Source: UBA822 sp036336795 (GTDB taxonomy: Bacteria > Gemmatimonadota > Gemmatimonadetes > Longimicrobiales > Gaopeijiaceae). From it: a stretch of 64,000 bases of DNA. Position 1 is the first letter of the stretch. The number at the start of each line of letters is the position of its first letter. The DNA lies in NCBI GenBank assembly GCA_036336795.1, contig JAYZFL010000006.1:1-64000 (forward strand), read 5' to 3'. This document shows, one piece after another, positions 1 through 9,033 of the stretch. The notes beneath the pieces are model-generated. The model saw nothing but the letters and a program-made list of their open reading frames with translations, searched no databases and had not been told where the DNA came from. The position numbers were made by a program, and so were the translations under genes.

Positions 1-1048
1 TAGCACCTCCATTCACGTTTACACGGTTGGTGTCGAGATCCAACTCTCGAATACATGAAAGAGCTTGTGCTGCGAACGCTTCATTGAGCTCAATCAGGTC
101 GAGATCAGCTACCCCGATACCTGCTCGCTCAAGGGCGATATGTGTGCTCGGAACGGGTCCGAGCCCCATTCGGTGAGGCTCAACTCCTGCCACTCCGGTG
201 GAAACGATCCGCGCGAGCCCTTCCAAACCGAGCCTTTGCGCTTTGCTCTCTTCTACCACTAGAAGTGCCGCCGCTCCATCGTTGAGTCCGGATGCGTTTC
301 CAGCAGTCACTGTTCCGCTTGCCTTGAATACTGGTTGGAGGTGCGCCAAATCTTCCAGCGTGGTATCGGGGCGCGGATGCTCGTCTGTGTCCACCACTGT
401 GGGTTTTTCCTTTCGGTGGGGAATTTCTACAGAAATGATTTGGGTGTCGAAAAGGCCGGCGGCAATGGCCGCCCCCGCTTTGTGTTGACTCTCCACCGCA
501 AAGGCGTCTTGTTTCTCTCGACTAATACCAAACTCATTGGCGACCACTTCGGCTGTTTCACCCAATCCGATGGTCCAGTGGTTGGGTAGTGCAGGGTTGG
601 TGAAGCGCCATCCAAGGACTGTATCGGCGGTGATTGGGTGCCCACGGGAGAAGGCCTTTTCGGCCTTCAGCATCACATAGGGGGCACGGCTCATACTCTC
701 TACTCCACCCGCTATGAACACGTCACCTTCGCCTGCCTGAATGCTGTGAAAGGCAGAGTTGATGGCCTGAAGGCCAGATCCACATAATCGGTTAATGGTT
801 TGACCGGGGACGTCCACCGGCAGACCTGCTAAGAGAAGAGCCATGCGAGCCACGTTGCGGTTGTCCTCACCCGCTTGGTTGGTACATCCCATCAACACGT
901 CGTCGATGTCGGACGGATCGATATCCGTGCGTTCGACCAGGGCTCTGATGACATAGCTCGCGAGGTCGTCAGGGCGGACCTCTGCGAGGGCTCCTCCGTG
1001 CCGTCCGATGGGCGTGCGTACTGCGTCGACAATCCAAGCAGCCCTCAT
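1..1048 (-). CDS. Acetyl-CoA C-acyltransferase (thiolase), 3' end cut by window edge
   Basis: Thiolase catalysing the last, CoA-dependent cleavage step of beta-oxidation or acyl-CoA ring-product degradation, presumably in the cytoplasm. About 349 residues are visible. The protein begins MRAAWIVDAVRTPIGRHGG, the usual thiolase N-terminus. The nucleophilic cysteine is Cys89 in the motif QTINRLCGSGLQAIN, and the ELNEAFAAQ block is present near the cut end. The C-terminal GHP and second-cysteine motifs lie beyond base 1, so completeness cannot be judged. It is the last visible gene of a minus-strand operon, starting 14 bp after the enoyl-CoA hydratase stop. It resembles PcaF/FadA-type degradative thiolases more than HMG-CoA synthase-like relatives. 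Substrate length is not predictable. Confidence 0.93.
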   Translation of the reverse strand, partial: MRAAWIVDAVRTPIGRHGGALAEVRPDDLASYVIRALVERTDIDPSDIDDVLMGCTNQAGEDNRNVARMALLLAGLPVDVPGQTINRLCGSGLQAINSAFHSIQAGEGDVFIAGGVESMSRAPYVMLKAEKAFSRGHPITADTVLGWRFTNPALPNHWTIGLGETAEVVANEFGISREKQDAFAVESQHKAGAAIAAGLFDTQIISVEIPHRKEKPTVVDTDEHPRPDTTLEDLAHLQPVFKASGTVTAGNASGLNDGAAALLVVEESKAQRLGLEGLARIVSTGVAGVEPHRMGLGPVPSTHIALERAGIGVADLDLIELNEAFAAQALSCIRELDLDTNRVNVNGGA

Positions 1049-1062
1049 GTCAGCACCTCACG

Positions 1063-1863
1063 TCAGGAACCGGTGAATTCAGCCGTTCGCTTTTCGACGT
1101 ATGCCGACAGTCCTTCATCCGCATCCGAACTCTGGAAGAGCTGCTGCTGGAGTTCACGCTCGAGAGTTAGAGCCAACTCAAAAGGCAATTCGGCTCCAGT
1201 CTGCACGGAGCGCTTAATACTACCGACGGCTCTCACGGCCTTGTTAGGAGTCGTGAATTGTTTTGCGTATTTGATGATCTGCGCCAAGAAATCCTCGCGG
1301 TCACCGGCCTCAAGCACTTGGTTGACGAGTCCGAGTTCCAGTGCCCGGTCGAAGTCAAAGGTTTCACCTCCGGCCATGAGCTCAATCGCCTTTGATTTTC
1401 CTACAATCCGAACCAGTCGTTGTGTTCCGCCGGTGCCTGGGAGCACGCCAAGGGAAACTTCCGGCAGACCACATTGGCCAGCGTTTTTGCGTGCGATCCG
1501 TATGTCGCATGCCATCGCAATTTCCAGTCCACCCCCTACCGTATGCCCATTGAGTGCTCCGATGACAAGCTTCGGGGTATGCTCGAAGCGATTCAGTGTC
1601 TCGTTGGCGTGGAGGCAAAAGCTATACTTGAAACCAGGAGTGACTTTCGAGAGCATTTGGATATTTGCGCCGGCGCAGAAGAACTTTTCGCCTGCCCCCG
1701 TGACCACGATCACTTCTGCACCTTCGTCGAACCGAGCTTGGATGATAGCCTGGTCGAGTTGAACCATCATCTCATGCGTATACGTGTTGGCTGGTGGATC
1801 GTCGAGTGTCACGATCGCAATACCATCGCGTAACTCGTAATGAACTAATGTCTTATCCGTCAT
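1063..1863 (-). CDS. Enoyl-CoA hydratase/isomerase family protein
   Basis: Crotonase-fold enzyme of 266 residues, the normal length for a single-domain enoyl-CoA hydratase that hydrates trans-2-enoyl-CoA. The first oxyanion-hole block is FFCAGANIQML (about residue 61). The second is HTVGGGLEIAMACDIRIA (about residue 107). Both glutamates matching rat crotonase Glu144 and Glu164 are present: Glu114 in GGGLE and Glu135 in LPEV. This supports true hydratase activity rather than an isomerase-only or dehalogenase relative. A good ribosome site (AGGGGAG) precedes the ATG. It lies between a TetR regulator, 20 bp upstream, and a thiolase, 14 bp downstream. That arrangement fits a small acyl-CoA degradation operon under local repression. 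Confidence 0.93.
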   Translation of the reverse strand: MTDKTLVHYELRDGIAIVTLDDPPANTYTHEMMVQLDQAIIQARFDEGAEVIVVTGAGEKFFCAGANIQMLSKVTPGFKYSFCLHANETLNRFEHTPKLVIGALNGHTVGGGLEIAMACDIRIARKNAGQCGLPEVSLGVLPGTGGTQRLVRIVGKSKAIELMAGGETFDFDRALELGLVNQVLEAGDREDFLAQIIKYAKQFTTPNKAVRAVGSIKRSVQTGAELPFELALTLERELQQQLFQSSDADEGLSAYVEKRTAEFTGS

Positions 1864-1883
1864 CTCATGCTCCCCTTTCAGTC

Positions 1884-2489
1884 TTAGTTTTTGTCGAAGA
1901 ATGGAAGGCCACTGGGATCCGCTTCCGCTACCCCTTTTCCTTGATTGGGAAGGCGTGAGGAAATGCCTTCCAAGAAGATATGAAGGATCACGGATCCGAG
2001 GCGATCAATCGAATCGTCTTTCTCAGGACGATACCACGTATAGATCCAGTTCATCATTCCGAAGAGTGCAAACGTAACCACTCGGGGGTTCGCCGCATCC
2101 GGGGCCTCTAGAATCTCTTCTACGCACCGATGGACTAAGCCGACATAGGTTCGTTTGCGGTCAGAAATTTCTTTCCGGTAGTCTCCCGTGAGAGCGTCAG
2201 CTTCGTGTGAGAGTACCTTCATTTCTGCCATATTGTCTCCGAAGAAACGAACGTGATTTCGAACGATTACGGACAAACGCTTGACGGGAGAGTCAAGTCC
2301 GGCAAGATCTTTACTGAGGCGCTCCAGTAGTGTGTCGAAGCAAGTCTTCTGGATGAGAAAGAGCAGTTCTTCTTTACTACTGAAGTAATAATAGAGTCCG
2401 GAGAGGCTAATCCCGGTGGCCGCAGAAATATCGCGCACACTTGCCCGGTCGTAACCCTTCTCTGCGAAGACCTCTGACGATGCGCGCAA
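1884..2489 (-). CDS. TetR/AcrR-family transcriptional regulator; start codon unusual
   Basis: Probable acyl-CoA-responsive repressor of its own operon with the hydratase and thiolase downstream. The N-terminal helix-turn-helix reads VRDISAATGISLSGLYYYFSSKEELL, the TetR signature. The remainder is a helical ligand domain with no assignable ligand. The only ordinary start codon in frame is TTG at 2489. It has no ribosome site and would cut into helix 1, whose expected sequence continues upstream as KQRQRFDVKLAAI. A perfect GGAGG (2541-2545, minus strand) lies 6 nt before an in-frame ATC at 2534, directly after an in-frame TAA. Translation may therefore begin at ATC 2534, giving 216 residues. 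The family call is firm; the start and the ligand are not. Confidence 0.88.
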   Translation of the reverse strand: MRASSEVFAEKGYDRASVRDISAATGISLSGLYYYFSSKEELLFLIQKTCFDTLLERLSKDLAGLDSPVKRLSVIVRNHVRFFGDNMAEMKVLSHEADALTGDYRKEISDRKRTYVGLVHRCVEEILEAPDAANPRVVTFALFGMMNWIYTWYRPEKDDSIDRLGSVILHIFLEGISSRLPNQGKGVAEADPSGLPFFDKN

Positions 2490-2545
2490 AATGGCTGCGA
2501 GCTTGACGTCAAATCGTTGCCTCTGCTTAACGATTTACGACCTCC

Positions 2546-3036
2546 GAGAGCATCTTGTCTCGCACTTGCTTAACGACGGCATGCGTTTCCGGACTGACGC
2601 AGACTGTCACCAACTTGGTGGTTCCCGATTCGGACGAGCGTTCGAACGGGAAGCTATCCGAGGTGGAGAGGGTGGGCAACCGCACTGAAGGTCGAAGCGA
2701 TCAACGCTTCTGCTGGGCCTAAAAGATTGATCCGTAATCTCGGTTTACGGCGGCTCGCAGGTATCGCTATGCATATTGCTCTAACTGCTACATGGGCATG
2801 ATCGATGATCACAGCCGTGTTCGTGATGTCGACGATTACTCACAGGCAATTCCTGGGTTGTGTTACGCTGACCTCCTACCAGGAGATTGAGATCTCCGAC
2901 TGAGAGATCGGTTTTTGCGCCCTCTGAGGATCTGCTTAGATGGTGGGGACAGGACAGTTTCCCTTTGTGAGACCCGGCTTCCCATCTTAACTTAGATCTA
3001 TCTAGTTCGACTCTTGCTTCGAGGGAAATGAGACCC
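2546..3036. other. Intergenic region between divergent TetR and nfeD genes
   Basis: About 490 bases without a convincing gene; short open frames here have no family resemblance. It must hold the promoter of the TetR operon (minus strand) and of nfeD-floA (plus strand), but I could not pick a clean -35/-10 pair for either. A weak hairpin, GATCTC (2891-2896) with GAGATC (2904-2909), is followed by five T residues at 2912-2916. It could be a leader or terminator-like element on the plus strand, but the 6-bp stem is marginal. Confidence 0.5.
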
Positions 3037-4389
3037 ATGTCAAGGAGTACACTTGCGGCTGCGGCCCTTTTGTTTGGAGGGCTTCTGGGATTGCCGACCG
3101 CATCCATGGGGCAGGGCTCGCCCGTCGTTGTGCGAGTACCCGTGACGGGCGTGATTGAGATGGGTCTGGCTCCGTTTATCGAACGGTCCATCCGAGAGGC
3201 AGAGGAAACCGGTGCCGCCGCCATCATTTTGGACGTTGATACGCCCGGGGGACGTGTCGATGCGGCGGAACGAATCGCCGACGCGATATCGGATTCTGAG
3301 GTGCCAATCTATGCTTTTGTGAACCGGAGAGCTTTTTCTGCTGGTGCGATGATCTCCCTTGCCACCCAGCGGATTTATATGCGACCGGGCTCAGTCATCG
3401 GGGCGGTGACACCGGTAGATGGATCGGGCACCAAGGCTTCAGAAAAAATTGTCTCGGCAATGCGAAGTGAGATGAGGGCGCTCGCCGAAGCCCATGAGGT
3501 CGATCCGGCTATTGCGGAGGCAATGGTTGACGAGTCGCTGGCGATCCCTGACATCGTGGAATCTGGCAAGCTTCTCACGTTGACGACAGAAGAAGCTGTG
3601 CTCTACGATTTTGCACGACAAACAGCAGACTTCACCAGTCTTTTGGGAGAGCTGGAACTCGCTGGGGCTGAAGTGCAAACGATGCGAGTCAACTGGGCCG
3701 AGCGCTTGGTCCGTTTTTTTTCACACCCCGTGGTGGCGCCGTTTCTCCTCTCCCTCGGATTTCTTGGACTTATCGTTGAGATTAAGACGCCGACCTTCGG
3801 CTTAGCCGGCGGCGCAGGTGTGCTCGCGTTGTCGCTCTTTTTCGGTTCGCATCTCATCCTCGGGCTGGCTGGATGGGAAGAATTACTTCTGGTCGGAGCC
3901 GGGGTTGGCTTTCTAGCGGCGGAGGTTTTTGTGATCCCGGGGTTTGGGTTGTTCGGTCTCCTGGGCATCGTGGGCATCTTTGGAGGTATTTATATGAGTC
4001 TGCTCGGAAGCCTCCCGACCATGCAGGATTTCAGCCGAGCCGGAGGAATCCTCTCCACAGCGATCCTTCTTATTCTAGTGACGGGCTGGGCTCTGCTCCG
4101 TCACCTTCCCAAGAGCACTCGATTGTACCGCTCCGGCATTTTCTTGGGAACGCGAACAGATAAGGCGATCGGGTATCAGTCGGCAGAGACTCGATTTGAC
4201 CTTGTCGACGCCGAGGGCATTGCCGCAACCGACCTGCGGCCTTCAGGGATTGGACTTTTCGATGACGAGCGTATCGACGTCGTCTCGGAATCCAAGTGGA
4301 TCGAAGAGGGGACACCCGTGCGCATCGTGAGTGCAGAAGGATCTCGACACGTGGTGCGCCCGGTCAAGATCAAGATTGATGAGGAATGA
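3037..4389 (+). CDS. nfeD: NfeD-family membrane-bound serine protease (ClpP class)
   Basis: Long-form NfeD (NfeD1b/SPFH-partner type), about 450 residues. After a signal-like hydrophobic stretch (residues 4-22) comes a ClpP/crotonase-like protease domain with the Ser block AFSAGAMISLA around residue 101 and a following lysine-rich segment expected to supply the general base. Four to five membrane helices follow (about residues 230-340). The C-terminus is a small OB-fold domain (IGLFDDERIDVVSE). Members of this family cleave hydrophobic regions of partner flotillin/stomatin proteins. The adjacent gene is a flotillin, which fits. GAGGG at 3021-3025 is 11 nt from this ATG but only 2 nt from an ATG at 3028, so I preferred 3037. 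It probably forms one operon with floA, 74 bp downstream. Confidence 0.9.
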   Translation: MSRSTLAAAALLFGGLLGLPTASMGQGSPVVVRVPVTGVIEMGLAPFIERSIREAEETGAAAIILDVDTPGGRVDAAERIADAISDSEVPIYAFVNRRAFSAGAMISLATQRIYMRPGSVIGAVTPVDGSGTKASEKIVSAMRSEMRALAEAHEVDPAIAEAMVDESLAIPDIVESGKLLTLTTEEAVLYDFARQTADFTSLLGELELAGAEVQTMRVNWAERLVRFFSHPVVAPFLLSLGFLGLIVEIKTPTFGLAGGAGVLALSLFFGSHLILGLAGWEELLLVGAGVGFLAAEVFVIPGFGLFGLLGIVGIFGGIYMSLLGSLPTMQDFSRAGGILSTAILLILVTGWALLRHLPKSTRLYRSGIFLGTRTDKAIGYQSAETRFDLVDAEGIAATDLRPSGIGLFDDERIDVVSESKWIEEGTPVRIVSAEGSRHVVRPVKIKIDEE

Positions 4390-4463
4390 GGACGTCTACC
4401 AACTATGCCGATCCTCGCGGGTGCTACCCCGGGAATCGGCCAGCTTAGCGAAAGGATCACCGC

Positions 4464-5453
4464 ATGGTGCAGCTTGATATTTTTAGCCTTTTCGTACTCT
4501 TCGCCGCCATCATGGGCGTTTCGGTACTTGCCTGGGCCGTTCCGGTTCGGCTTTGGATCGAAGCCATGGCGGCAGGGGTGCGAATAGGAATCGGGTATTT
4601 GGTGGGAATGCGCCTTCGAAAGGTGAGCCCGCCCGCCGTCGTTCGGCCGCTGATATGGGCGACCAAGGCAGGAATCCAGTTGAACGTAAACGACTTGGAG
4701 GCTCACTACCTCGCTGGTGGACAGGTGGAGCGTGTGGTGCGGGCACTGATCAGTGCGGATAAGGCGACAATCAGCCTGACCTTTCAACAGGCTGCCGCCA
4801 TTGATCTGGCTGGTCGAGACGTGTTCGAGGCCGTTCAGGTCTCGGTGATCCCGAAGGTGATCAACACGCCCAAGGTGGCGGCCATGGCCAAGGACGGGAT
4901 CCAGCTCATCGCGCAAGCTCGGGTCACGGTTCGAGCTAATATCAATCGGTTGGTTGGTGGTGCGGGCGAGGACACGATTCTTGCCCGGGTGGGTGAGGGC
5001 ATCGTGTCTTCGATCGGTTCAGCCAAGTCCCACAAACAGGTGCTCGAGAATCCTGACGCCATATCCAAGACTGTGCTCTCTAAGGGTCTAGATTCGGGCA
5101 CTGCGTTCGAGATTCTCTCGATTGACATCGCTGATGTTGATGTGGGCAAGAATATCGGTGCCGACCTTCAGACACATCAGGCCGAGGCGGACAAGCGGGT
5201 CGCCCAGGCTCGTGCGGAGGAACGCAGGGCCATGGCCGTTGCGAGCGAGCAAGAGATGAGGGCGAAGGTAGAGGAGATGCGGGCTGACCTAGTCAAGGCG
5301 GAGGCCGAAGTCCCGTTGGCTCTCGCCGAAGCCTTTCGCCAAGGCCACATGGGGGTCATGGATTTCGTCCGCTACGACAACATCCGGTCGGATACGACCA
5401 TGAGGAATGCCATCGCGGGTGGTGAAGATGACACGACTGAGCCGTTGGGGTAG
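4464..5453 (+). CDS. floA: Flotillin-like protein FloA
   Basis: Bacterial flotillin of 329 residues, matching the YqfA/FloA (UPF0365) family length. It is anchored by one N-terminal hydrophobic hairpin (about residues 5-32), followed by the SPFH domain (for example VRPLIWATKAGIQLNVNDLE and ISLTFQQAAAIDLAGRDVFEAV). A charged, alanine/glutamate-rich coiled-coil tail (QARAEERRAMAVASEQEMRAKVEEMRAD, reported here only as its general region, residues 245-300) comes next. Family members organise membrane microdomains and interact with NfeD proteins. The AAAGGA ribosome site is well placed. Gene order nfeD-floA is conserved in many bacteria, which strengthens both calls. Confidence 0.95.
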   Translation: MVQLDIFSLFVLFAAIMGVSVLAWAVPVRLWIEAMAAGVRIGIGYLVGMRLRKVSPPAVVRPLIWATKAGIQLNVNDLEAHYLAGGQVERVVRALISADKATISLTFQQAAAIDLAGRDVFEAVQVSVIPKVINTPKVAAMAKDGIQLIAQARVTVRANINRLVGGAGEDTILARVGEGIVSSIGSAKSHKQVLENPDAISKTVLSKGLDSGTAFEILSIDIADVDVGKNIGADLQTHQAEADKRVAQARAEERRAMAVASEQEMRAKVEEMRADLVKAEAEVPLALAEAFRQGHMGVMDFVRYDNIRSDTTMRNAIAGGEDDTTEPLG

Positions 5454-5483
5454 GGCGTAGCAGACAAAGGAGGGGGAGACTCT

Positions 5484-6065
5484 ATGGGTGAAGGTTATGT
5501 TCAACTCCTGGTAATCGCGTTCTTCGTCATCATCACTCTGATGGATGGGGCCGCGCGAAAAAAGCGTCAGGCTGCGCAGCGGCGTGGCCAAGTTCCCAGA
5601 CCGACCGGACCGTCGGGAACCAACGACGAAGAGCAATTCAGAGAGGGCTCTTCAGAAAAGATGGTGCCGGGCGAACTCTGGAAAGAGATGGTCACACTGG
5701 CTCGAGGGGGTGTTCCAACCGGGCGTACTGAGTCTGATCGTCCGAGTCCGACACGCGGGCATGCACTGGAGCCAGAGTCTCCCGGGTCCACGTTGTTCTC
5801 GAACCGTAACCCTCCGGTGGAGATCCAACCTATACCACCTGTGCAGGCCCACCCATCCCTGAGCGAGGTGCCACACGAGCATGTGATGCATCCCGAAGAC
5901 ACGGCTATCGACTCATTTGAGGTGGTGACCCGCAAGTTAAGGAAGGATCCCGTTTCCGGCGGGACCACGAGTCGACTCGCTTTACTCCGCAGAGCTATTG
6001 TGATGGCGGAGGTCCTGAAACCGCCCGTATCGTTGAGGCATGAAAGGCGTGAGCCTTTGGGCTGA
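5484..6065 (+). CDS. Unknown single-pass membrane protein downstream of floA
   Basis: 193 residues. I do not recognise a family. The N-terminus (MGEGYVQLLVIAFFVIITLMD) is one membrane helix, immediately followed by a basic patch (RKKRQAAQRR), giving a cytoplasmic C-terminal tail by the positive-inside rule. The middle (about residues 35-130) is proline-, serine- and charge-rich and probably disordered. The last 60 residues, including SRLALLRRAIVMAEVL, look helical and could bind a partner. A strong ribosome site (AAGGAGG) lies before the ATG, and the gene begins 30 bp after floA. It is therefore probably the third gene of the nfeD-floA operon and may be a microdomain accessory protein. It ends 26 bp before the convergent aconitase gene. 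Confidence 0.72.
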   Translation: MGEGYVQLLVIAFFVIITLMDGAARKKRQAAQRRGQVPRPTGPSGTNDEEQFREGSSEKMVPGELWKEMVTLARGGVPTGRTESDRPSPTRGHALEPESPGSTLFSNRNPPVEIQPIPPVQAHPSLSEVPHEHVMHPEDTAIDSFEVVTRKLRKDPVSGGTTSRLALLRRAIVMAEVLKPPVSLRHERREPLG

Positions 6066-6091
6066 GTTTGGGCTTAGACAAAACGCCGGTC

Positions 6092-8800
6092 TTACATTTC
6101 TCCGGAGCCCATACGCCGTAGCACGGTGTGGAGGATTCCCTCGTTCCGGTAGTACTCAACATCTACCTCTGAGTCGAGTCGAGCGATCGCTCCGAAGGTG
6201 GTCTCCTCCCCATCCTCTCGCCGTGCGACAACCCTCAAGCGCTCACGTGGTCCCAGGCCGTCGGAAATCCCGAGGATATCGTACGACTCCCAGCCGGTTA
6301 GCCTGAGTGATTCGGGAGTGTCTCCCTCCTCGAACTGAAGAGGCAGAACCCCCATTCCGACCAGATTGCTTCGGTGGATGCGTTCATAGCTTTCCGCGAG
6401 TACGGCACGCACACCTAGGAGCGTCGTTCCCTTGGCGGCCCAATCCCGTGAGCTGCCCGTGCCGTACTCCTTCCCTGCCAGGATGAGCAGGGGAGTCCCC
6501 TCGGCCTGGTATCTCATTGCCGCCTCGTAGATGGGGAGCTCGTCACCAGTAGGCACGTGCACCGTGTACCCTCCCTCCCGTTCTTCCAACATCAGGTTTC
6601 TGATGCGCACGTTTCCGAAAGTTCCACGCATCATTACTTCGTGGTTGCCCCTGCGGGACCCGAAGGTGTTGAATTGCCAGGGCTTCACGCCCTTGTCACG
6701 GAGGTAGAGTCCTGCCGGCTCATTCTTGGGAATGGCCCCGGCCGGTGAAATGTGATCTGTAGTCGTCGTCCGCCCGAAGACGCCGAGCACTCGGGCTCCC
6801 GTAATATCAGTCAGCTCCGTTGTGTCGTGGGACATTCCGTCGAAAAAGGGTGGATTCCGGATATACGTGGATTCGGGCTCCCAATCGTATAGGGCGTCTT
6901 CGTCATGTGGGAGGGGAAGTGCCTTCCAGAGATCGTTGCCCTCGAAGACCTCGCCATAGCGCTGCGAGTACATCTCGGGATCGAGTGCCGATCGGACGGT
7001 CTTACGGATTTCGGCCGAGGTGGGCCAGAGGTCCTTAAGAAAGATGGGCGCCCCGCCCTCGCTGTTCCCCAGTGGCTCACTGGCCAGGTCGATGTCGATC
7101 CTGCCGGCCAGCGCATAGGCCACTACGAGCATCGGTGACGCCAAGTAATTTGCCCGGATATCTGGATGGATACGAGCTTCGAAATTCCGGTTACCGGAGA
7201 GTATCGAGGCAACGACCAAGCCCTGCTCGCGTACTGCCTCGTCAATTGGCTCGGCGAGGGGTCCAGAGTTGCCGATGCACGTCGTACAACCGTACCCGAC
7301 TACACCGAATCGAAGTTGGTCGAGGTACTTCATGAGATTGGAGGCTTCGAGGTAGTCCGTTACGACCTTCGAGCCCGGAGCCATACTCGGCTTCACCCAG
7401 GGTTTGACATCGAGTCCCAGCTCGACTGCTTTCTTGGCAAGAAGGCCTGCCCCCACCATGACCGACGGATTCGAAGTGTTCGTACAGCTAGTGATTGCTG
7501 CGATCACGATACTTCCGTCACCGATCTCGACCTTCTTTCCTTCCAGGTTGACCTCCACTATCCGCTGCTGCCCTTCGTCCACGGAGAAGCCAGTTGGCAC
7601 GAGTTCAGGAAGATCTTTACTGAATGCTTCAGGGAGGTCGCTGAGGTTGATGCGATCCTGAGGTCTCTTCGGCCCCGCGACGCTTGGCTCCACCGTCGAC
7701 AGGTCCATATGTAAGGTCTCGGTGTAATCTGGATCGGGAGTCTCATCCGTACGGAAGAGACTCTGTTCCTTACTCACCCGCTCCACGCGCTCGACCAATT
7801 CTGCGCTACGGCCGGATCCTCTCAGGTAAACCAACGTCTCGTCATCGACGGGGAAAAAGCCGATCGTCGCACCGTATTCAGGTGACATGTTGGCTAGTGT
7901 TGCCCGGTCCGGAAGTGTCAACGTCGAGAGGCCCGGCCCGAAGTATTCCACGAAGCGACCCACCACACCGTGTCCACGGAGCCTCTCCACGACGTGGAGA
8001 ACTAGATCCGTCGCTGTGGAGCCCTCCGGGAGTTCTCCCGTGAACTTCACTCCCACGACCTCCGGCACCAACATGTAGTAGGGTTGGCCAGTGAGAATCG
8101 CCTCTGCCTCGATCCCGCCGACGCCCCAACCTACGACACCCAGGCCGTTGATCATCGTGGTGTGCGAATCCGTGCCCACCAGTGTGTCCGGATAGGCGAG
8201 AGAGGTGCCGTCTTCGCTTCGGCGATGGACCACGGAAGCCAAGTATTCCAGATTTACCTGATGTACTATACCCGTACCAGGTGGAACCACTTGGAAGTTC
8301 TTGAAGGCGTGCTGAGCCCACCGAAGCAGCGTGTACCGCTCACGGTTCCTCTCGAATTCAAGCTCCACGTTCTTGCGGTATGCCTCCGGTGTTCCGAAGA
8401 AGTCGACCTGCACGGAGTGGTCGATGACTAGATCGGCCGGCACGACGGGGTTGATCCGCTTTGGATCACCTCCCAGAGCCATGAGTCCATCCCGCATCGC
8501 TGCGAGATCAACGACAGCTGGAACGCCCGTAAAGTCCTGAAGGACCACGCGGGTCGGCATGAATGGGAGGTCAGCCCCTGCCTTTGTTGGGCTCCATTCG
8601 GCCACCGCCTTCACATGGCCCTCCCCGACGTACCGCCCGCCGGAGTGGCGCAGCGCGTTCTCTAATAGAATGCGTATGGAGAAGGGCAGGCGGTCGAGCT
8701 CCACCAGACCCAATTCCTCCAACCGAGTGAGGCTATAGAAGGAGGTGGGTCCTTCAGCCAGCGCTATGTCCGTTCGGGCACCGAAGGGATCACTGCTCAT
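6092..8800 (-). CDS. acnA: Aconitate hydratase (AcnA type)
   Basis: TCA-cycle enzyme interconverting citrate and isocitrate with a 4Fe-4S cluster. 902 residues, the expected AcnA/IRP1 length. The cluster cysteines are visible in ITSCTNTSNPSVM and in YGCTTCIGNSGPL. The swivel domain carries YGTGSSRDWAAKG near the C-terminus, and TDSHTTMINGLGV marks the active-site region of domain 1. AcnA proteins act as the oxidative-stress-resistant aconitase and some bind RNA when the cluster is lost. The gene stands alone between a convergent unknown and a divergent unknown. Citrate synthase and isocitrate dehydrogenase occur elsewhere in the window, so the first three TCA steps are all encoded here but not in one operon. 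Confidence 0.97.
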   Translation of the reverse strand: MSSDPFGARTDIALAEGPTSFYSLTRLEELGLVELDRLPFSIRILLENALRHSGGRYVGEGHVKAVAEWSPTKAGADLPFMPTRVVLQDFTGVPAVVDLAAMRDGLMALGGDPKRINPVVPADLVIDHSVQVDFFGTPEAYRKNVELEFERNRERYTLLRWAQHAFKNFQVVPPGTGIVHQVNLEYLASVVHRRSEDGTSLAYPDTLVGTDSHTTMINGLGVVGWGVGGIEAEAILTGQPYYMLVPEVVGVKFTGELPEGSTATDLVLHVVERLRGHGVVGRFVEYFGPGLSTLTLPDRATLANMSPEYGATIGFFPVDDETLVYLRGSGRSAELVERVERVSKEQSLFRTDETPDPDYTETLHMDLSTVEPSVAGPKRPQDRINLSDLPEAFSKDLPELVPTGFSVDEGQQRIVEVNLEGKKVEIGDGSIVIAAITSCTNTSNPSVMVGAGLLAKKAVELGLDVKPWVKPSMAPGSKVVTDYLEASNLMKYLDQLRFGVVGYGCTTCIGNSGPLAEPIDEAVREQGLVVASILSGNRNFEARIHPDIRANYLASPMLVVAYALAGRIDIDLASEPLGNSEGGAPIFLKDLWPTSAEIRKTVRSALDPEMYSQRYGEVFEGNDLWKALPLPHDEDALYDWEPESTYIRNPPFFDGMSHDTTELTDITGARVLGVFGRTTTTDHISPAGAIPKNEPAGLYLRDKGVKPWQFNTFGSRRGNHEVMMRGTFGNVRIRNLMLEEREGGYTVHVPTGDELPIYEAAMRYQAEGTPLLILAGKEYGTGSSRDWAAKGTTLLGVRAVLAESYERIHRSNLVGMGVLPLQFEEGDTPESLRLTGWESYDILGISDGLGPRERLRVVARREDGEETTFGAIARLDSEVDVEYYRNEGILHTVLRRMGSGEM

Positions 8801-9033
8801 TGAAGCCTCTTGATGGTTATTCTAAGCATACGGCGATGGCAACTTTATCGAAAAGTCCGAAACGGAAAAATACGAAAGGGACTGTACTGAAGACACCCCG
8901 CGTTCACAGAATGCGGTGAATCTTATCGGGGAACTCGTAGAGAGTCATTAGGGCGTTAGGGCCTGGCTGACAGCGGATGCCTGCGCCAACTTTCTACTGT
9001 ATTCTATAGCCTTACATTCTTCCGGGAGGTTTC

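Noticed and set aside
875..1762. 295-codon plus-strand open frame
   Set aside because: It is antisense to the thiolase and enoyl-CoA hydratase genes, has no family pattern, and serine/arginine-rich composition of a shadow frame.
2891..2916. Hairpin with T5 as terminator
   Set aside because: Stem is only 6 bp and no plus-strand gene ends before it; mentioned as weak only.
2781..3227. 148-codon minus-strand frame before nfeD
   Set aside because: Overlaps the nfeD start on the other strand, composition of a shadow frame.
4176..4916. 246-codon minus-strand open frame
   Set aside because: Antisense to nfeD and floA, both firmly identified; sequence has no recognisable domain.
8858..8880. CCGAAACGGAAAAATACGAAA as a fourth tandem operator before acnA
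   Set aside because: Spacing of the CGAA cores is 15 bp instead of 11 and the half-site ACCGAA is not kept.
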